A stretch of DNA of 64,000 nt from Spirobacillus cienkowskii (GCF_037081835.1 NZ_CP146516.1:2247501-2311500), one strand, 5' to 3'. Shown: positions 27,410 to 37,012, counted from the stretch's first letter. Numbers and translations are program-made. The notes: generated by a model not told the origin, from the sequence alone.

Positions 27410-28764
27410 ATACAATAAATACGATTAATATAGAAAATCAAGTAAAAAAACATATCTATGGAAAACCTCAAGAGGCGATTGTCACTTACCCTCCAGGATT
27501 TAGCTCTGTCGCATTTGATGAAATTAATTTTATTTTTAATAATTTATGGCTTCCGCAAAAAATTACTCCAGAAGTTACTACAAATAAAAATTTAATTTAT
27601 ATTAAAAATATTCATACCGTTTCTTTAATAGAATTAATGATGAGAGCAAAATGTATTTCTGATATTAAATTAGTTATTTTTAATGGAAAATGTGCAAATA
27701 AAGAAACGTTTCAAAAAAAATGCTCCAATGTAAATTGGAACTTATATATTAACAATCAAATTTCTTTAAAACTCAAGGTCGATTCTGTAGCTAGTAAAGC
27801 TTTTCATGAAACAGGATTAAAAGAAATTTTAAAAAAAATATTGAGTGACAAGATAAAAGAAATCGTTCAAGGTGAAAATACCCAAGAAACAACGTGTTTA
27901 CATGCTGATCTCTATAAAGACAGACTGACCTTAAGCTTATCAATTGCTGGCGATCCTCTTTATAAAAGAGGCTTTAAAGAAATTTTAAATGCTAGTGCTC
28001 CACTTCGTGAAGACGCTGCTGCATGTTGTATAGAAAAATGTCTTCAGTTAGGGAGCAAACTCAATCACTCTTTTTCACCTGATACTATTTTTATTCCATT
28101 TTCTGGAACAGGAACTTTTGCTTTTGAGTATTTATTAAAAACATTTACAATATCACCTGCATTATTAAGAAAAGATTACGCTCTCCAAAAGTTACCTTTT
28201 TTTAGAAAAAGTAACTTTGAGTTTCTATTAAAAAAAGCAACGGAACATTGCAACTTAGCAGTGCAGGAAAAATTGCAAAATAAACTAAGAATGATATGCA
28301 ATGACAATTCAAACAAAGCGAATTCTGTTTTTATAAATAATCTAATCGCATTTCAAAAATCAATAAATGAAAATCAAATTTTTCTACCAGAAAATTTATT
28401 TGTTCATACTGAAAACCAAACGGTTCCATATCTTGAAGAAAATATGTTTATGCTAAAATTTGAAAAAGTACTCTGCGATGAAAACAATAACTATCAAAAT
28501 CTTTTTATTGCGATGAATCCTCCTTACGGATTACGTCTTGGTAAAGAAGCCAATACAATAAATTTGTATAAAAAAATCTCAAACTATTTAAACTCACTGA
28601 GTAAAACAGCTAAAAACCATAACAAACATATACTAGGGTTTATATTATGCCCGAGCGAAGAAGCGTGGTCTGCTTTTGTAAATCAATTGCAAAATTTTAA
28701 ATGCGATACATATCATTTTACTCATGGAGGAAAAGATATTAGAGTTTGTCAATTTTACTTTTAA
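27406..28764 (+). CDS. THUMP-type RNA methyltransferase (RlmL/TrmN-like)
   Basis: 452 residues. The N-terminal half resembles the ferredoxin-like/THUMP RNA-binding part of RlmL: residues to about 190, including LKLKVDSVASKAFHETGLKEIL and LSLSIAGDPLYKRGFKEI. The C-terminal half is a Rossmann methyltransferase with FIPFSGTGTFAFEYL (SAM loop) and FIAMNPPYGLRLG, whose NPPY is the N-methyl (N2-guanine/N6-adenine) catalytic motif. It probably modifies rRNA or tRNA guanine. A large low-complexity insert sits between the two motifs. It is coupled to the preceding PRMT-like gene by an ATGA overlap. Confidence 0.78.
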   Translation: MNTINTINIENQVKKHIYGKPQEAIVTYPPGFSSVAFDEINFIFNNLWLPQKITPEVTTNKNLIYIKNIHTVSLIELMMRAKCISDIKLVIFNGKCANKETFQKKCSNVNWNLYINNQISLKLKVDSVASKAFHETGLKEILKKILSDKIKEIVQGENTQETTCLHADLYKDRLTLSLSIAGDPLYKRGFKEILNASAPLREDAAACCIEKCLQLGSKLNHSFSPDTIFIPFSGTGTFAFEYLLKTFTISPALLRKDYALQKLPFFRKSNFEFLLKKATEHCNLAVQEKLQNKLRMICNDNSNKANSVFINNLIAFQKSINENQIFLPENLFVHTENQTVPYLEENMFMLKFEKVLCDENNNYQNLFIAMNPPYGLRLGKEANTINLYKKISNYLNSLSKTAKNHNKHILGFILCPSEEAWSAFVNQLQNFKCDTYHFTHGGKDIRVCQFYF

Positions 28765-28771
28765 AATCATG

Positions 28772-28780
28772 TGATATAAT
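28772..28780 (+). promoter_or_regulatory. possible extended -10 promoter element
   Basis: TGATATAAT fits the extended -10 pattern TGnTATAAT. It lies just after the THUMP methyltransferase stop and about 130 bases before the glycosylase start. No well-spaced -35 is present, which extended -10 promoters can tolerate. Confidence 0.35.
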
Positions 28781-28907
28781 ATTCTCTGATTTAAATAAAC
28801 TAAGATTAACAACACACTCCTCAATTTAAAATGGAACATAATGTTAAAAAAGAGTTATTTAAAATTTATATTTGAGTTTCAAATGCTACGTAGGAATTTT
28901 TTTAAAA

Positions 28908-29480
28908 ATGTCTTTGTTAACAAATGATTTTTTTAACCAGGATGCAACTTTGGTAGCGCCAGCAATCTTAGGGGCGCAAATTTTTCATAAAACCTCCTCA
29001 GGACAATTAAAAAGTGGCATCATAGTAGAGACCGAAGCCTATATGCCACAAGATCCCGCTTGTCATGCCGCAAAAGGCTTAACAAAACGTACAGCTCCAA
29101 TGTTTGAAGAAGGAGGCATGTGCTATGTATACCTTATTTATGGAATGTATTATTGTATGAATATTGTAACTGGACCAAAGGGCAGTGGCCAAGCAGTCCT
29201 CATTCGAGCATTAGAATTGCCACACAATTCAATAGCTCCCTATGCGGCGTCAGGACCTGGAAAATTGTGTCGTTATCTTGAAATCACTAAAGAACATAAC
29301 GGTTTAAGGTTTTGTAAAGAAAACTCTCTTTGGCTTGAGTTAAGCCAAACTATTGATATAAATCTTATCAAAACGTCTACTAGAATTGGTATTTCACAAG
29401 GCAAAGAAAACTTATGGAGATATTATATTAAAAATAATCAATATGTTTCAAAAACTAAACGTAATGCTTTTGTACAATAA
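28908..29480 (+). CDS. mpg: DNA-3-methyladenine glycosylase (AAG/MPG family)
   Basis: 190 residues from ATG 28908; an upstream in-frame TTG at 28872 has no ribosome site, while TAGGAA at about 28891 serves the ATG weakly. Family motifs: GIIVETEAYMPQDPACHAAKG (given in part), containing the catalytic Glu and the base-flipping pocket, then GMCYVYLIYGMYYCMNIV and SGPGKLCRYL. It excises alkylated purines in base-excision repair. The length is normal for the bacterial family. The polyprenyl glycosylphosphotransferase gene follows 14 bases later, but the functions are unrelated. Confidence 0.92.
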   Translation: MSLLTNDFFNQDATLVAPAILGAQIFHKTSSGQLKSGIIVETEAYMPQDPACHAAKGLTKRTAPMFEEGGMCYVYLIYGMYYCMNIVTGPKGSGQAVLIRALELPHNSIAPYAASGPGKLCRYLEITKEHNGLRFCKENSLWLELSQTIDINLIKTSTRIGISQGKENLWRYYIKNNQYVSKTKRNAFVQ

Positions 29481-29494
29481 GGAAACTTTGAATT

Positions 29495-30886
29495 ATGATA
29501 CATGTGAAGCATATTAAAAGAAGAAAAACTTTTGTACTGATAGATATTGCATGCGTTTGTTTATCTATTTATTTAGCATTTTTTATAAGAACCAATATTT
29601 ATCTTCCTATATTTCAAGATTTACTTCCACTTAGTGCATTAAGTCAAAATATCAACTTTTTATTAGCTACCTTTACATTTAGTTTAGTATTTTTATTTAG
29701 TGGGTATATAATAGGACTATATGATATTTGGAACACCTCAAACATTTCTGTATGGGCAAATAAACTACTAGTCCCAAACTTTTTTATTGTTTCTTTTGCA
29801 TTTTCTTTTCTTTATTTAAGTCAAAATTTTAGCTTTCCAAGATCTTATCTTGTAACTTTATTTGTCGTAAATTTTTTTCTTTCTTTAGCTTGGAGAATTA
29901 TTTATTTTAAAATTACAAATAAAGAAATAAGCAATGTTGTATTAGTAGGAGACTATGAAAGCTGTATGCAATTTAGCAAAGAATTCAGCAAAGAACCTTT
30001 TTTAAATAAAATAAAGGTGTGTTCAATATTTATAAATAATTCTTTTAATATTTCTGATAATAACACAATACCTATAAAAAACATTAATGAATTTGAAAGC
30101 TACTCACAACACCACCCTTACTCTTCTATTATTATTGTTAGCACAACAAGCTTGCAATACAATTTTTTTGCTGAAATTTTTAAAGCCGCACGTCAAGGCG
30201 TACAAGTTTTTACTGTACCAAACCACTATGAAATTTTGCTAGGCCGCTTAAAACATATTCATGTGAATGATTTGCCACTTCTTGAATTAAAGCTTGATAG
30301 TTCTATATCTTTTTATACCATAATTAAAAGAACTTTTGATATTATTCTATCACTTGTTTCAATAATTATTTTAATCACTCCAATGTTACTCGTTGCATTG
30401 TTAATTAAGTTAACATCACAAGGACCAATTTTTTATACCCAAACACGTGTAGGAAAAAACAGTGAAAAATTTAAAATTATTAAATTTCGCAGCATGATTC
30501 ATAACGCAGAACAACATACCGGCGCAATTTTGGCTCTAAAAAATGATGAAAGAATTACAAAATTTGGAAACTTTATGCGAAAAACACGCATTGATGAACT
30601 GCCTCAGCTTATTAATATTTTAAAGGGCGATATGAGCTTTATTGGACCAAGGCCAGAACGCCCAAATTTTGTTGAACAGTTTGAGAAAGAAATTCCTGCG
30701 TATGCAGAACGCACACGCATCCGCCCTGGAGTAACAGGCCTTGCGCAAATTCATGGCGATTATAATAGTAGCGCAGATACCAAACTCAAATACGATTTGG
30801 CATATTTGGTAAATCAAAGTTTATTTTTAGATATTCAAATTTTAATTAAAACAATTAAAGTTGTGATGATGAAAAAAGGGCAGTGA
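29495..30886 (+). CDS. polyprenyl-phosphate glycosyl-1-phosphate transferase (WcaJ/WbaP type)
   Basis: 463 residues. Four to five N-terminal membrane helices (about 1-130), a CoA-binding-like middle domain, another helix (about 283-305), then the bacterial sugar transferase domain: QGPIFYTQTRVGKN, IIKFRSM, TRIDELPQLINILKGDMSFIGPRPERP and RIRPGVTGLAQIHG. It loads the first sugar phosphate onto undecaprenyl phosphate at the inner membrane and so starts an exopolysaccharide, capsule or O-antigen unit. It is the first gene of the polysaccharide locus and is convergent with the ABC exporter. Confidence 0.92.
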   Translation: MIHVKHIKRRKTFVLIDIACVCLSIYLAFFIRTNIYLPIFQDLLPLSALSQNINFLLATFTFSLVFLFSGYIIGLYDIWNTSNISVWANKLLVPNFFIVSFAFSFLYLSQNFSFPRSYLVTLFVVNFFLSLAWRIIYFKITNKEISNVVLVGDYESCMQFSKEFSKEPFLNKIKVCSIFINNSFNISDNNTIPIKNINEFESYSQHHPYSSIIIVSTTSLQYNFFAEIFKAARQGVQVFTVPNHYEILLGRLKHIHVNDLPLLELKLDSSISFYTIIKRTFDIILSLVSIIILITPMLLVALLIKLTSQGPIFYTQTRVGKNSEKFKIIKFRSMIHNAEQHTGAILALKNDERITKFGNFMRKTRIDELPQLINILKGDMSFIGPRPERPNFVEQFEKEIPAYAERTRIRPGVTGLAQIHGDYNSSADTKLKYDLAYLVNQSLFLDIQILIKTIKVVMMKKGQ

Positions 30887-30890
30887 AATT

Positions 30891-32621
30891 TTATTGCAAA
30901 GTAATAATATTATCAGCCCATTTCAAAATTCCTGGTCTATGCGAAACAATCACAATGGTGCATTTATTTTTAAGATTTAATAGTACTTTTGCAATTTCTT
31001 GCTCCGTTGCATCATCCAAATTTGCGGTTGCTTCGTCTAACACCAAAAGCCGTGGCTTGTTTAAAATTGCCCTTGCAAGGCAAATTCTTTGTTTTTGCCC
31101 AGAAGAAAGACCGCTTTGATCTTCTGCAATTTGATAATCTAAGCCTTTTAAATCAATAAAATCTTTTAACGCAACAGATTCAAGCGCATTATAAATTTCT
31201 TCATCACTCACATCAAAAGAAATACCATAACATAAATTTTCTTTAATAGTTCCTTTTATTAAAAAAGGATCTGGACCTACATAGCCAATTCTATTTTTTG
31301 GATTATTTAAAAATTCTTCTGGAGTTAAATTATCAATTTTAATATCACCTTCACTAGGTTTTAAAATACCAAGTAATAAAAATAAAATAGTACTTTTACC
31401 TGAACCACTTGGACCAATGATTCCAATTTGAGAACCACTCTCTACCTGAAAATTAAATGTTTTAAATACAGAATTGGCAGAATTTGGGTAATTAAATGTT
31501 ACATTGTTAAATGATATTTTAGGAGGAATCTCGTTGATATTTGAATTATATTGAGTTAAAATATATTTATCTTCATTTAAAAATTGCTGTAATTTATTTA
31601 ATTTTATTCTCCCATTAAATTTTAAAAAACTAGAATATGAAACAGCTTCATTTCTTATACTTTCAGAGCAGCTAAAAAAATAATTTATTGAATTTTTAAA
31701 TTGCGGGTAATAAATACCCAAAAAACCATAAGAATTTACAAAGCTTGATAAATTTTGTATAAATCGAATTAACAAATATATAAAAGACAATAATATTAAA
31801 GGAGAAGTATGCCAGAGATGTTGACTTGTTAATACAATAACAACCAAAAGAAGAATCCCAAAAAAAGGCGTTATAGTATAAGAAAAATTATTAAGAAAAC
31901 CACATTTAATACTAAAAGAAGAATAATGCAATATTGAATTGATTAAAGATTTATTTTCCATATTTTCAGTTTTCATAATTTTTATAAACAAAAGATTTTT
32001 AAAAACATTAGAAAGGCTATAATTTATTGCACTTTGCTCTTTTGGCACTTTATCAGAAATATTTTTTATTCTTTTATTTACATATAAAACCAAAATACCA
32101 ATTAAAAATATCCCAAAAATAGCGACACAAGAATCTTTCCAAGAACTATAAAACATACAAAATAACAAAACTATTAACTGTAAAAAGAAGCCTAAAAAAT
32201 AAATTAAATGATGAAAAAACAATAATGTTTTTGGAAATATTTCAGAAATTTTAAAATTTGCTTCAGAAACCTCGATTGAATTGACTGATTTTGTAAATAA
32301 TACGTTATAAACAACAACAGATCGCAACCGAGTATTAACAAGTTCTAGTGAGTATATTGAAAAATGTGCGGCAAAAAATTGTAATAAAAATCTAAAAAAA
32401 CCAATTAATATTAAAAGAATTATAGCATAATTGATAGAAAAATTGCTCAACTGAAAATTAAATAAGCTTAATTGATTATTTATTAAGCCTAAACTCACTA
32501 AAAAAATCTGAATAAAAAAAGCAATAAATATTTCAAGTCCACCTAAAAATAACGATGATAAGAAACAACAAAACAAAGATAAAGAAGCTTTTTTTCCAAT
32601 AAATTTAACAAATTTTAACAT
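30891..32621 (-). CDS. ABC transporter, fused membrane and ATPase domains (MsbA/lipid or glycan exporter-like)
   Basis: About 576 residues. ATG 32621 (MLKFVKFIGKK) is preferred to an upstream GTG at 32633. The first 300 residues hold six membrane helices. The ATPase domain has Walker A GIIGPSGSGKSTILF, a Q-loop region (YVGPDPFLIKGTI), signature LSSGQKQRICLARAI and Walker B LLVLDEATANLDD. It fits exporters of lipid-linked sugars (PglK/WlaB, MsbA). Located next to the initiating transferase and a methyltransferase, it probably flips or exports the polymer or its precursor. Confidence 0.85.
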   Translation of the reverse strand: MLKFVKFIGKKASLSLFCCFLSSLFLGGLEIFIAFFIQIFLVSLGLINNQLSLFNFQLSNFSINYAIILLILIGFFRFLLQFFAAHFSIYSLELVNTRLRSVVVYNVLFTKSVNSIEVSEANFKISEIFPKTLLFFHHLIYFLGFFLQLIVLLFCMFYSSWKDSCVAIFGIFLIGILVLYVNKRIKNISDKVPKEQSAINYSLSNVFKNLLFIKIMKTENMENKSLINSILHYSSFSIKCGFLNNFSYTITPFFGILLLVVIVLTSQHLWHTSPLILLSFIYLLIRFIQNLSSFVNSYGFLGIYYPQFKNSINYFFSCSESIRNEAVSYSSFLKFNGRIKLNKLQQFLNEDKYILTQYNSNINEIPPKISFNNVTFNYPNSANSVFKTFNFQVESGSQIGIIGPSGSGKSTILFLLLGILKPSEGDIKIDNLTPEEFLNNPKNRIGYVGPDPFLIKGTIKENLCYGISFDVSDEEIYNALESVALKDFIDLKGLDYQIAEDQSGLSSGQKQRICLARAILNKPRLLVLDEATANLDDATEQEIAKVLLNLKNKCTIVIVSHRPGILKWADNIITLQ

Positions 32622-32717
32622 ATTGATCCACACACATAAAGTTTACAAAAAAATCACTACATATTCAAACTTAACAATAAATTTGAATATCACGATAGAG
32701 ACAGTTAAAGAATATCT

Positions 32718-33404
32718 TTAATTCTCTACTTTTCTCACAATAACTTGTATTTGAGCCACAGCCTCTCTCATTGTTTGATCAACTGGTACATTGTGAGTAT
32801 AAAATCGCCTGTTCTCCATCTTTTCCCACCAAGATTGATTACAAATTAAGAGACGGATAATTCTTCTTACTGCCCGTCGAACTATGTTTATTTTCGCAAT
32901 TGGCGGTGGCGGATATTTTGTTTGAAGTTGGTAGTTGTAATTTTTATCCTGAAGTTCTATAGAAATAACCTCCGAACTAGGTAGCGACTCGACTAAATCA
33001 AATATATTATATGAGACAGGCGACCAACTTTTTTCTTTGCGAATTGTAAACGTTACTTTGTGATCGCGGTTAAACCTGCTAGGCCAAAAACCCTGTTCAT
33101 AAAGATCTTCGTCAGGAACGACAAGAACTAAAAATCCACCAGGCTTTATCAGTTTCCACCATTCTTCAAGAGCATTTTTTGGATTCAACATATGCTCGAG
33201 ACAATGACTGCTATGTACCGCATCATAGGTGTTTGGCTCTCGATACTTGGTTATGTGGTTGGCATCACCTTCGTACTTATCAAACCGTTCTGCTGTTAGG
33301 CATACTAGATCATCGCCAGACCCAATATCAATCACTTTGCCTGATAGATATTTTTTTAAAAAATCTTCGCCTCGGATTTGATTTGTTTTACTTGTTTCTC
33401 GCAT
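32718..33404 (-). CDS. SAM-dependent methyltransferase
   Basis: 228 residues; AAGGA lies seven bases before ATG 33404. Motif I is KVIDIGSGDD, the acidic post-I loop is KYEGDA, and YDAVHSSHCLEHMLNPKNALEEWWKLIKPGGFLVLVVPD (given in part) follows the Methyltransf_11/type 12 pattern. The C-terminal part is basic (RRAVRRIIRLL). It probably O-methylates a sugar or modifies a glycan end. Base composition is clearly less AT-rich than the ABC exporter beside it, which suggests a separate origin. Confidence 0.8.
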   Translation of the reverse strand: MRETSKTNQIRGEDFLKKYLSGKVIDIGSGDDLVCLTAERFDKYEGDANHITKYREPNTYDAVHSSHCLEHMLNPKNALEEWWKLIKPGGFLVLVVPDEDLYEQGFWPSRFNRDHKVTFTIRKEKSWSPVSYNIFDLVESLPSSEVISIELQDKNYNYQLQTKYPPPPIAKINIVRRAVRRIIRLLICNQSWWEKMENRRFYTHNVPVDQTMREAVAQIQVIVRKVEN

Positions 33405-33693
33405 ACATGGTCCTTCGCAGTATTAATTCCTACGCCGCTCTAGATGCCGTTCCACTCAAACGTCGCCGCGTTATTATCCAGTTATTTTGACAGCGTATGG
33501 ATATCTATATTGCTTGTCAATAACTTGAATGTTACCTTTAGCTTTTGTTTTTTCTAATAATGCCACTTAAAAGTTAAGAAAATTATTGTGAGGATTTAGA
33601 AAATATCTTGAATTTATTAAATAATTTTTGTTAAACTAAAATCAACATAGAAGCGACCAATGGACTGACAGAGCCAACTCATCAATGTATACC
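33405..33693. other. intergenic region with a short gene-start relic
   Basis: The first 100 bases are relatively GC-rich. At 33664-33693, ten codons (CTG ACA GAG CCA ACT CAT...) would read LTEPTHQCIP. They closely match MTDPTHHCIL at 57727-57756, so this looks like the N-terminus of a lost gene, cut by the IS3 end that follows. Nothing else is seen. Confidence 0.4.
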
Positions 33694-33783
33694 TGAATTG
33701 GTACCAAAATATTAGACAATCTGATATAAATTAATTATAAGGAAGAAAGTATTTTCTGAAGAATTCAAATGAAATGCGGTCAA
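33694..33783 (+). mobile_element. IS3-family copy A, 5' end with start of orfA
   Basis: It begins with the inverted repeat GGTACCAAAATATTAGACA, shared with copies C (complement at 46066-46093) and D (about 52828). Then 33740-33783 reads RKKVFSEEFK-stop-NAVN, the usual start of an IS3 OrfA but with a nonsense codon. It is cut at 33783 by the IS21 element. The 3' end of this copy lies at 36465-36935. Confidence 0.65.
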
Positions 33784-33838
33784 TTGCTCGATTGCAAAGA
33801 AGGGAACCACCCTGATTGCATGTTAAGGGTGCCACTTT
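33784..33838. repeat. IS21 subterminal repeats, istB side
   Basis: Two degenerate copies of (C/T)GATTGCA followed by AAGGGxxCCAC (33789-33813 and 33814-33836). They are in inverted orientation to the six copies at the other end. They are probably transposase binding sites. Confidence 0.6.
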
Positions 33839-33908
33839 ATGAGCCAGCGACGAAGGTGAATCGTCTATAAAAAAATGGGTACAAGAAAATTCATTTCGTA
33901 ACAAGTTT

Positions 33909-34649
33909 CTAGTCTTTTTTTGTTATTTTAAGCTTTTCTCTATAAGAACCTCCTTTTAGTGTAATTATTTGACTAGGATTTCGTAATCTATCAACAATTG
34001 CTTCTGCAATGACAGGGTCTTCAAACAATTTAATCCAACCATCAGGATGAACCTGTGAAGTTACAATTGTAATGCTTTTTCTTTGACGTTCTTCAAGAAT
34101 ATCAAGTATGATACCCGCTTCTTCATGGTTATATTGCCGTAAAGCAAAATCATCGAATATTAAAATTTCTTTCTTCGTTATTGTTTTTACCCAAGCAAGA
34201 TATTTTCCAGAAGCTTTTGTTGCAATGGCTTCTTCAAGAAAAAAGTTGACTGAAGAAAATAGAACTCCTGAACTTTCTTGGCATGCACGGCGCCCTATCC
34301 CTATTGCTAAATGAGTTTTCCCTTCGCCTGTTTTTCCAAGAATAATTAAATTTTCTCGATTATGTAAAAAAGAAAGTTGAAATATTTCTTTCATTTTTGC
34401 TTTTGAGATACCTCTGTCAAAAGACGCATCCCAGTCTTCTAAATCAATACGATGGCGAAATCGTGCTATGGATTCTAGGCGCTTGTTTAATTTATTTTTC
34501 CTAGAATTTGCCTCGTCTGACAATAACAGCGATAAAAATTCAGATGGACTTAGATTTCCTGATTCAAACTCCGCGCATCTTCTTTCCATATTTTCTAAAA
34601 ATCCAGGTAAACGTAATTTTTGTGCTAAGTTTTTGGCTTGTTGGAACAT
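33909..34649 (-). CDS. istB: IS21 helper ATPase IstB
   Basis: 246 residues, usual length. Walker A is ILGKTGEGKTHLAIGIG and Walker B is ILIFDDFALRQ; the DnaC-like IstB family ends with AIVDRLRNPSQIITLKGGSYR. IstB is the ATP-dependent regulator of target choice and works with IstA. Its start lies 16 bases after the istA stop, so the two form an operon. It appears intact. Confidence 0.93.
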   Translation of the reverse strand: MFQQAKNLAQKLRLPGFLENMERRCAEFESGNLSPSEFLSLLLSDEANSRKNKLNKRLESIARFRHRIDLEDWDASFDRGISKAKMKEIFQLSFLHNRENLIILGKTGEGKTHLAIGIGRRACQESSGVLFSSVNFFLEEAIATKASGKYLAWVKTITKKEILIFDDFALRQYNHEEAGIILDILEERQRKSITIVTSQVHPDGWIKLFEDPVIAEAIVDRLRNPSQIITLKGGSYREKLKITKKD

Positions 34650-34664
34650 ATTATTTCTTTCTAA

Positions 34665-36203
34665 TTAATTGAATATCTTTTCTTTGCTTTGATGAAGATG
34701 GATTGTGTTTAGTGTACGGATTGGCGCTTGCGTTGCTCTTGGCTTTGCCCCTCCATTTACATGAAAAATACAACAATCAGTTATATATGAGAGACGGTAA
34801 ATTTTATGAGAAAACGCCATTTTTGCTGCATATTCCATATCTTCTTTGTTAAATTTATTTGAATACACTAGTCTTAACATCCCTTGTACAGGACGTAAAA
34901 AGCGCAAAGGGTGACTTTGTGAAAATAAAAAATCAATCAACTTATACGTGTTTTCTCCTATTTTTTTAGCCTCCAATTTTGCTTTATTGATATCAAAGCT
35001 GAGGTAACGTTGTTTTTCTTGAGGCCAATGACCAGGATCGGTTGATGACTTTCCTATTCCTTTTATTTTTTTATGTGAAGATAAAAGCTCTCCATTTGAA
35101 GAAAAAACTTCTAAATAATTCTTTGAATATCTAACTCTAACTTCTTTGCCAGCAAAGTGAAATGGAACTGAGTAAAAATTTTTTTCCACTTGAATATGGC
35201 AATCAGGATGAACCTTTGCTATTTTCCAATTAAACAATTGAAATTTTTCCGCAGGAACAGCCTTTAAATAAGCTTCTTCTGTACTAAATCTTTCTTTCCT
35301 TGATACACCATAGTCTTTCATAATAGAGTTGTTGAATTCTTTCAAAAATATTTTAAAATCCTGATTGAGTTCAAATAAAGTTTGATACTTTTTATTTCTG
35401 ACACGCTGAAAAAAAGATTTTTGAATATGATGAATATTGCCTTCAACAGAAGCTTTATCTCTTGGTTTATATGGCCTTGCTGGTAAAACTGCAAAACCTA
35501 CATGGTTTGCATATTCACAAAATGATTTATTGCAATCAGGGTCATAGCGATGTGCTTTGCTTACAGCACTTTTTAAATTATCAGGCACAGTGTAATCTGT
35601 TACCCCTCCAAAAAACTCCCAAGTTTTATCATGCAATTCAATAAAAGTTTCTAGCTTTTGATCTAATGTAAACTCTGCAAAAGTGTATTGACTAAAAGGC
35701 AGTGTTGCGACAAATAAATGAGTTTTAATAACCTCACCAGTTAGTTCATCAAAAATCTGGATACCATCACAAAAATCAACATAAGTTTTTTCTCCTGGTT
35801 TATGGATTATTCTTATTGAAATGTTTTGCCTTTTTAAGCCGTATAGTTTTCTAAAAAATCTCCAAAAGCTAAAATAACTAATGGTGGGTTTGAGTTCTTC
35901 ATAAAGAACCTTATAGCTAATTCCCTTACCCAATTCTTTTAATACGAGTTCAATATCAATTTCTTGAGCCCAGTTAGGTATATCGTCTGGATTAAGTTTG
36001 TCATTTGGAGAATGAGTTTGATATTGAATGTTTTTGTTTAGACATTCTTTATGCAAATTTTCTTGAAGATATTTCTTGACTGTCTTTCTCGACATATGAA
36101 GACATCGTGCAATTGTCCTAATGGAACGCCTTTTTTCCCGCATTTGCAGGATTTGCCCCAACTTTTCCATACTAACTCGTCCTTTTCTTCTCATTAGGCT
36201 CAC
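34665..36203 (-). CDS. istA: IS21 transposase IstA
   Basis: 512 residues, full length. An N-terminal HTH region (RSIRTIARCLHMSRKTVKKYL) is followed by a retroviral-integrase-type DDE core: TYVDFCDGIQIF (first Asp), VPDNLKSAV (second) and KPRDKASVEGNIHHIQ (Glu). A C-terminal beta domain contains the Mu-transposase-like FYSVPFHFAGKEVRVRYS. MSMEKLGQ at an internal ATG is an alternative start. All motifs are intact, so this IS21 could be active. Confidence 0.93.
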   Translation of the reverse strand: MSLMRRKGRVSMEKLGQILQMREKRRSIRTIARCLHMSRKTVKKYLQENLHKECLNKNIQYQTHSPNDKLNPDDIPNWAQEIDIELVLKELGKGISYKVLYEELKPTISYFSFWRFFRKLYGLKRQNISIRIIHKPGEKTYVDFCDGIQIFDELTGEVIKTHLFVATLPFSQYTFAEFTLDQKLETFIELHDKTWEFFGGVTDYTVPDNLKSAVSKAHRYDPDCNKSFCEYANHVGFAVLPARPYKPRDKASVEGNIHHIQKSFFQRVRNKKYQTLFELNQDFKIFLKEFNNSIMKDYGVSRKERFSTEEAYLKAVPAEKFQLFNWKIAKVHPDCHIQVEKNFYSVPFHFAGKEVRVRYSKNYLEVFSSNGELLSSHKKIKGIGKSSTDPGHWPQEKQRYLSFDINKAKLEAKKIGENTYKLIDFLFSQSHPLRFLRPVQGMLRLVYSNKFNKEDMEYAAKMAFSHKIYRLSYITDCCIFHVNGGAKPRATQAPIRTLNTIHLHQSKEKIFN

Positions 36204-36253
36204 CTCCTTGCCTAAGAGCTTTGCAAAAAAGACGAATCGCTGGCTATAAAAAA

Positions 36254-36403
36254 ATGGTTCCCTTAATTTGCAATCGGAATGGTACCGCTTAGTGCAATTT
36301 GCATGGTCCCCTTAACGTGCAATTAAGGTGGTTCCGTTAACATGCAATTGCTATGGTCCCCTTAATTGCAATCGGGGTGGCGCTCTTTAATGCAATCGGC
36401 CAA
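36254..36403. repeat. six tandem IS21 subterminal repeats, istA side
   Basis: Six degenerate units of about 24-25 bases, each near ATGGTCCCCTTAATTGCAAT. They start at about 36254, 36281, 36305, 36330, 36354 and 36379, between the istA start and the outer end. The promoter for istAB must overlap them, so transposase binding could autoregulate. Confidence 0.7.
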
Positions 36404-36464
36404 GGCAAAACTATGGCAGACGCATGGTCTTTCAAACCTTTAAAATGCAAGGGATCTCATGTGG

Positions 36465-36935
36465 TAAAAAGAAGGTTGGCTTTATTTATGCTTGATTTTA
36501 GATTGTTTTTCAAGGGCTATTGTTGGATGGTCTATGTCCGACAAAATAAATTCAGAGCTTGTTACTTCTGCAATTCAACATGCAATTAGCTTTAGAAAAC
36601 CTGGCAAAGGCGTTATTTTTCATAGCGATATAGGCAGCCAATAAGCCAGTTTCTCTGTTATTAAATTATTAAAACAGCATGAATTTCATCAAATCATGAG
36701 CAATGCTGACAACTGCTATGATAACACTATTTCTGAATTATTTTTTGCCACTTTAAAAACTGAATTGATTCATAAATGCAATTTTTTATCGAGAAAAGAA
36801 GTGAGAACCTCGATTTTTGAATTTATTGAGGTGTTTTAGAATCGAATTCGGATCCACTCAAAACTTGACTTTAAGTCGCCTTTTGAATATGAAAAAATTT
36901 ATCGTTAATTCTGTCTACTATTTTGGATCCACACC
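36465..36935 (+). mobile_element. IS3-family copy A, 3' part with broken orfB
   Basis: 36465-36839 encodes the IS3 OrfB (rve integrase) end: CFSRAIVGWSMSDK, GVIFHSDIGSQ-stop-ASFSV and NCYDNTISELFFATLK, ending FEFIEVF. The TAA within GSQ(Y)AS is a nonsense mutation shared with copy B but absent from copy C, which has TAC. The 3' inverted repeat TAGTAGACAGAAT appears complemented at 36910-36922, ending GGATCCACACC at 36935. The 60 bases between IS21 and 36465 match nothing else here. Confidence 0.75.
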
Positions 36936-37012
36936 ATAGTGACGGGTTAGCCTCAGAAAAAATTATCAAGTATATACTCGCCCGCTCCATTCAGCGCTAA
37001 GGAAGAATAATC

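Larger units (their letters stand above)
33784..36403 (-). mobile_element. IS21-family insertion sequence
   Basis: About 2.6 kb with both genes, istA and istB, on the minus strand. The ends align as inverted repeats: left TTGCTCGATTGCAAAG, right (complement) TTGGCCGATTGCATTA, continuing into CCACCC-GATTGCA. Several subterminal repeats lie at each end, as in IS21. No identical target duplication is visible (flanks TCAA and GGCA). It sits inside IS3 copy A. Confidence 0.82.

Noticed and set aside
36254-36403. CRISPR-like short repeats
   Set aside because: The units are contiguous without unique spacers and lie at an IS21 end, so they are transposase sites.
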